Source: Cytobacillus luteolus
Lineage (GTDB): Bacteria; Bacillota; Bacilli; Bacillales; Bacillaceae_L
NCBI RefSeq assembly: GCF_017873715.1
Contig: NZ_JAGGKM010000005.1
Coordinates: forward strand, 1-64,000
Reading direction: 5' to 3'
DNA: 64,000 bases
The position numbers and the translations under genes were made by a program. Numbering within the stretch: position 1 is the first letter of the stretch; the number at the start of each line of letters is the position of its first letter. Below the pieces are notes generated by a model. It had not been told where the DNA came from. It made no database searches and saw only the letters and a program-made list of their open reading frames with translations. This document shows, piece by piece, positions 60,880-64,000 of the stretch.

Positions 60880-62310
60880 ATGAAAGGAAAAGCACTACTA
60901 CTATCAATGCTACTGGCGATAGCAACGATTTTTGGATCCATTTATCCTGCTTCATCTTCAAAAGCAATATCTCTAAGCGAAACCTCCATCATCGATCCCA
61001 GCCTACTAAACTTATTATCTATAACTACAGAGTTACAAGAAGTCATTGTTACTTTTAAATCAGAAAACAGTCCTACAAACAATTACCTTGAGATTTTAAA
61101 GGGTGTAGGAATAACGCAAGGCTATACATTTCAAAGCTTACCAATGGCTGGAGCACTTGCAACCCCAAGCCAAATTCTAAAGCTTTCTAACAAAAGTCAA
61201 GTACACTCCATCTATTTGAATAAAAGTTTACTTTTTAACAACGAAGAGGCGACCGACCTAACCGGTGTTGATCTAGTGCGCACTGATGAAAAAATGAGAC
61301 AGTTAAACGGCGGCTTACCTGTGTCTGGAAAAGGCATTGGTGTCGTAATTAACGACAGTGGAGTAGATGGAACGCACAAAGACATTCAATATGGTGACCA
61401 TCTAGTTCAAAACGTACTAGGTTCAACAAATCTTCATGCTATTAATTCACTACTGCCTATTACGTATGTGGAAGATGTACCAACTACAGACCATTCATCA
61501 GGACACGGTACACATGTAGCGGGCATTGTTGGTGGAACAGGTGCAATGTCTAGCGGGAAGTACGAAGGTGTAGCACCAGGCGCAAACCTGATTGGCTACG
61601 GATCTGGTGCTGCCGTTGCAATGCTAGATACACTAGGTGGATTTGATTATGCACTAACTCACCAACATGAATACAACATCCGTGTCATCACGAACTCATG
61701 GGGCGCCACAAGTGATGCAGGTACAGATTTTGATCCGAATGATCCAATCAACATTGCTACAAAAATGCTCTACGACCGCGGGATTGTTACTGTTTTCTCT
61801 GCAGGGAACTCGGGCCCAGGCCAATCAACGATCTCTGGTAATTATAAAAAAGCACCATGGGTAGTAACAGTTGCAGCGGGTGATAAAAATGGCAACCTAG
61901 CAGACTTTTCTTCACGTGGTGTAAAAGACAAGGGTGGAACAGTCACGATCGATGGTCAAACGTGGAACTGGGAAGACCGTCCAACCGTAACAGCACCTGG
62001 AGTAGACATCATTTCAACAAGAGTTATTTCACCAATTACATTATTAGGAGCAACAAAAGACGTTGAATACCTTGACCCAGCACACATCCCGTACTACACA
62101 ACAATGAGCGGAACATCGATGGCAGCACCACATGTAGCGGGGGTGATAGCATTAATGTTAGAAGCTAACCCTTTACTATCACCAAAAGACGTGAAGCAAA
62201 TCTTACAATATACAGCTACTACAATGGAAGGTTATGAATCATGGGAAGTAGGAGCGGGCTACGTGAACGCTTATAAAGCAGTAGATATGGCATTTAAGAA
62301 AAAGAAATAG
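60880..62310 (+). CDS. Secreted subtilisin-like serine protease (S8)
   Basis: 476 residues. Signal peptide (about 1-29), I9-type propeptide region (about 50-118), then the S8 domain with Asp159 (VVINDSGVDGTH), His212 (SGHGTHVAGI), oxyanion Asn310 (SAGNSGPG) and Ser413 (SGTSMAAPHV), all present. ATG 60880 follows AAGGGAG; a GTG at 60847 is in frame but lacks a site. A near-consensus cre sequence TGAAAACGATTACT lies at 60848-60861. The next gene encodes a BsuPI-domain lipoprotein. Confidence 0.92.
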   Translation: MKGKALLLSMLLAIATIFGSIYPASSSKAISLSETSIIDPSLLNLLSITTELQEVIVTFKSENSPTNNYLEILKGVGITQGYTFQSLPMAGALATPSQILKLSNKSQVHSIYLNKSLLFNNEEATDLTGVDLVRTDEKMRQLNGGLPVSGKGIGVVINDSGVDGTHKDIQYGDHLVQNVLGSTNLHAINSLLPITYVEDVPTTDHSSGHGTHVAGIVGGTGAMSSGKYEGVAPGANLIGYGSGAAVAMLDTLGGFDYALTHQHEYNIRVITNSWGATSDAGTDFDPNDPINIATKMLYDRGIVTVFSAGNSGPGQSTISGNYKKAPWVVTVAAGDKNGNLADFSSRGVKDKGGTVTIDGQTWNWEDRPTVTAPGVDIISTRVISPITLLGATKDVEYLDPAHIPYYTTMSGTSMAAPHVAGVIALMLEANPLLSPKDVKQILQYTATTMEGYESWEVGAGYVNAYKAVDMAFKKKK

Positions 62311-62319
62311 TAGTTCATT

Positions 62320-62349
62320 AGTGGTGTCCTAAAGCTGGCACCACTTTTT
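62320..62349 (+). terminator. Terminator after the subtilisin gene
   Basis: AGTGGTG/CACCACT stem followed by T5. Confidence 0.82.
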
Positions 62350-62422
62350 ACTTTTATCTTGTAACGTTTTTGTAATACACACCGTCTACTTATATGAAAG
62401 ACAAATTAACGAGGTGATAGAG

Positions 62423-63175
62423 ATGAAATTAAATAAAAGTATTTTAAATGTAGTATCTACAATGTTTCTAACAGTTGCATTAGTAGGTTGTGGAATGACA
62501 GTTGAAAACCAAGTTGAAGAAGGTAAGAGTGGCTCAGAGGTTGCTGAAAAGCCAGGGAATGTAGGAATTGTAGAAGGTTCTTTAAAAACAACACTTGAAA
62601 AAGTGGAAGGTACTGCGTATAAGTATACTTTTACGATTCAAAATGATAAAACAGAAGACCTAACACTAGTATTCCCATCATCACAAGAATACGATTACAG
62701 CATCAAGAATGAAAAGGGAGAAGTTCTATACACCTTTGGTATGGATAAATCATTCTTGACAGTGATTACTGAAAAGGTACTAAAACCAGGTGAGAGTTTA
62801 GAATTTGAAGTAGACTTTTCAGAAGGCCTGCAAAATGTTGAATCAGGGAAGTATACATTGGAAATTTGGGCAACATTACAAGATAACAATGGGTTAAGAG
62901 CTAAGGTCGATGTTGATTTTGACAAATCTACTTTAGAAGCTGAACCAAATTTAGTTGGAGAAGTATTTACTACTGAACCAGTAACCTATGTCGGTCAAAT
63001 CGACTTGAATTCAATTGAAATCATAAACGAAGAAGGGTTGGCTGAGGTTTATCGTTTATCAGACTCAGCAAAAGAGCAAGTGGCAGACTTAGTCGAAGAA
63101 AGCACAATCACAATTGACTTCACAATTGATTCAGACGGACAGCGTGTGGCTGAATCGTTTACAGTTAAAAATTAA
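62423..63175 (+). CDS. BsuPI-domain lipoprotein
   Basis: 250 residues. Lipobox LVGC (Cys24), then a BsuPI beta-sandwich (about 50-160): YKYTFTIQNDKTEDLTLVF, LYTFGMDKSFL and LEIWATLQ match the middle and end of the BsuPI part of the 29115 protein. A short C-terminal domain follows. BsuPI was first seen in an intracellular inhibitor of a subtilisin-like protease. ATG behind GAGGTGATAG. Confidence 0.85.
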   Translation: MKLNKSILNVVSTMFLTVALVGCGMTVENQVEEGKSGSEVAEKPGNVGIVEGSLKTTLEKVEGTAYKYTFTIQNDKTEDLTLVFPSSQEYDYSIKNEKGEVLYTFGMDKSFLTVITEKVLKPGESLEFEVDFSEGLQNVESGKYTLEIWATLQDNNGLRAKVDVDFDKSTLEAEPNLVGEVFTTEPVTYVGQIDLNSIEIINEEGLAEVYRLSDSAKEQVADLVEESTITIDFTIDSDGQRVAESFTVKN

Positions 63176-63195
63176 TTAATTGGCACAAAAACGGA

Positions 63196-63230
63196 AAAAG
63201 CTTGAGGGAAATATCAATCCTCAAGCTTTT
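63196..63230 (+). terminator. Terminator after the BsuPI lipoprotein gene
   Basis: AAAAGCTTGAGG/CCTCAAGCTTTT perfect 12-bp stem. Confidence 0.88.
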
Positions 63231-63266
63231 ATCTATTTTATGTGGGGATTTATTCAAGGTATTTAT

Positions 63267-63309
63267 CGAATTAACGCATCGGGGGCCTGACCCCCGATGC
63301 GTTAATTCG
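63267..63309. repeat. Perfect 43-bp G4-family palindrome
   Basis: Arms of 19 bp (63267-63285 and 63291-63309) around CCTGA are perfectly complementary and run outward through GCGTTAATTCG. This is the most symmetrical member of the dispersed family. Confidence 0.88.
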
Positions 63310-63434
63310 GTAAAGTGACATTACATATTTAGCAGAAATGTCCATTTTTACAAAAAGAAATCCATATTATACTGGGCCCCTTTTCTATATAATGATGGTA
63401 ACTATGTTACCAACCAAAAGGGGATACCAAAACG

Positions 63435-64000
63435 ATGCTATCAAACATAAATCTTACATCCTCCGTCACAAAAAGAGACATTGGACTAATTCTTATCATT
63501 ACGATCCTCGTAGATCTTGTCTTATACTTTACTAAGTTTTCTAGCTTCATGTTCACACTTTATGATTTACTGTTGATGATTACGTTTTACGTCGGGATTA
63601 AGCTTCATCATGTTCTTAGGGGCAACGATGATGGTCAACCAGAAGACAGAAAGTCCCTACTAAGTAAATTCGTCATCGTCTTTATTGCTTTTTACTGTGC
63701 AATGACGGTTATCGACTCATTATCTTACTCTCTTTTTGAATCGTACTGGGATAATCATGAGCAATATGTGGAGGATTCGGCAGCCTATGTAGATTCTGCA
63801 GTAGCTGAACCGCCTAAAGAGAACGCAACTGCCGAGGACATGACCTACTATGTCTTTAGTATCATCGATTCAGTAGGCTACGAGTTTCTGAGCTCGATTC
63901 TTGCGGGAACGGAAGAAATCTGGAGACTCGGTTATATGATTCTCATTTTGCTAGTACTAAAGGCAATCTTCCAAAAGAAATGGGATAGTGGAAACCATAA
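63435..64000 (+). CDS. Membrane protein, partial (cut by window end)
   Basis: At least 188 residues from ATG 63435 behind AAAGGGGATACC; no stop before the window ends. Four hydrophobic segments (about 15-35, 40-60, 85-108 and 165-183) with an acidic loop between the third and fourth (VEDSAAYVDSAVAEPPKEN). No family recognised. Confidence 0.7.
   Translation, partial: MLSNINLTSSVTKRDIGLILIITILVDLVLYFTKFSSFMFTLYDLLLMITFYVGIKLHHVLRGNDDGQPEDRKSLLSKFVIVFIAFYCAMTVIDSLSYSLFESYWDNHEQYVEDSAAYVDSAVAEPPKENATAEDMTYYVFSIIDSVGYEFLSSILAGTEEIWRLGYMILILLVLKAIFQKKWDSGNH

Noticed and set aside
63338-63535. 65-residue plus-strand frame near the window end
   Set aside because: Overlaps the start of the better supported membrane protein that begins at 63435 and runs off the window.

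Overview
This window looks like the chromosome of a low-GC, endospore-forming, motile member of the Bacillaceae, close to Bacillus but not obviously B. subtilis itself. The evidence is sporulation genes (spoIID, spoIIQ, spoIIID, an Sda-type checkpoint protein, CotF-type coat proteins), Bacillus-type gene order (ywzB-ywmB-murA-spoIID-spoIIQ; spoIIID-mbl-flhO-flhP-fabZ-ywpF-ssbB-ywqA-ywqB; ywrC/ywrD with paired chromate transporters), frequent TTG and GTG starts behind strong GGAGG-type ribosome binding sites, and many hairpin-plus-T terminators. No tRNA, rRNA, CRISPR array, transposase or prophage gene was seen.

Layout. 1-460: palindrome-rich repeat and a sigma-A-like promoter. 460-10979: an 11-gene nuo operon (A B C D H I J K L M N) lacking nuoEFG, whose NuoC carries a roughly 260-residue Ala/Lys-rich extension. 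11230-16340: cell wall and early sporulation genes. 16526-18411: a yxlE/F/G-like ABC cassette. 18665-23947: Lrp-type regulator, gamma-glutamyltransferase, paired chromate transporters, pyroglutamyl peptidase and a DUF1028 protein. 24186-29079: a sodium/solute symporter, its small subunit, a cNMP/CBS/nucleotidyltransferase sensor and a DEDDh exonuclease. 29115-30095: SLH/BsuPI secreted protein. 30474-36324: spoIIID, mbl, flagellar rod proteins, fabZ, ssbB. 36790-41439: minus-strand ywqA/ywqB helicase pair. 42238-44719: a two-component system. 45124-47821: a compact sensory operon (see below). 48644-56287: two near-identical doxX genes on either side of cydAB, coat protein genes, a Dps-like ferritin, yidC and peptidase E. 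56543-64000: assorted membrane proteins, azoreductase, TPR protein, a secreted subtilisin followed by a BsuPI lipoprotein, and a membrane protein cut by the window end.

The most unusual gene group is 45124-47821. It encodes a B12-binding protein with the W-x9-EH signature of light-sensing cobalamin proteins, a kinase-like protein whose H-box histidine is Asn, an IsdG-type haem monooxygenase split by one extra T in a T6 run, a small helical protein and an Sda-like sporulation-kinase inhibitor. The genes overlap or abut and follow a good promoter, so they are probably co-transcribed. The link between light, cobalamin or haem sensing and sporulation kinase control is my inference.

The second unusual theme is non-coding. 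Several intergenic gaps hold tandem arrays whose period is a whole number of DNA helical turns: six units of exactly 21 bp (11084 and 59715, same core), six units of 20-21 bp with another core (22890), nine units of exactly 52 bp (47991), four units of exactly 52 bp (53491), and an inverted cluster spaced 50-51 bp (44832). A separate GC-rich palindromic family (core GGGGCCTGACCCC or its complement) recurs in at least eight gaps.
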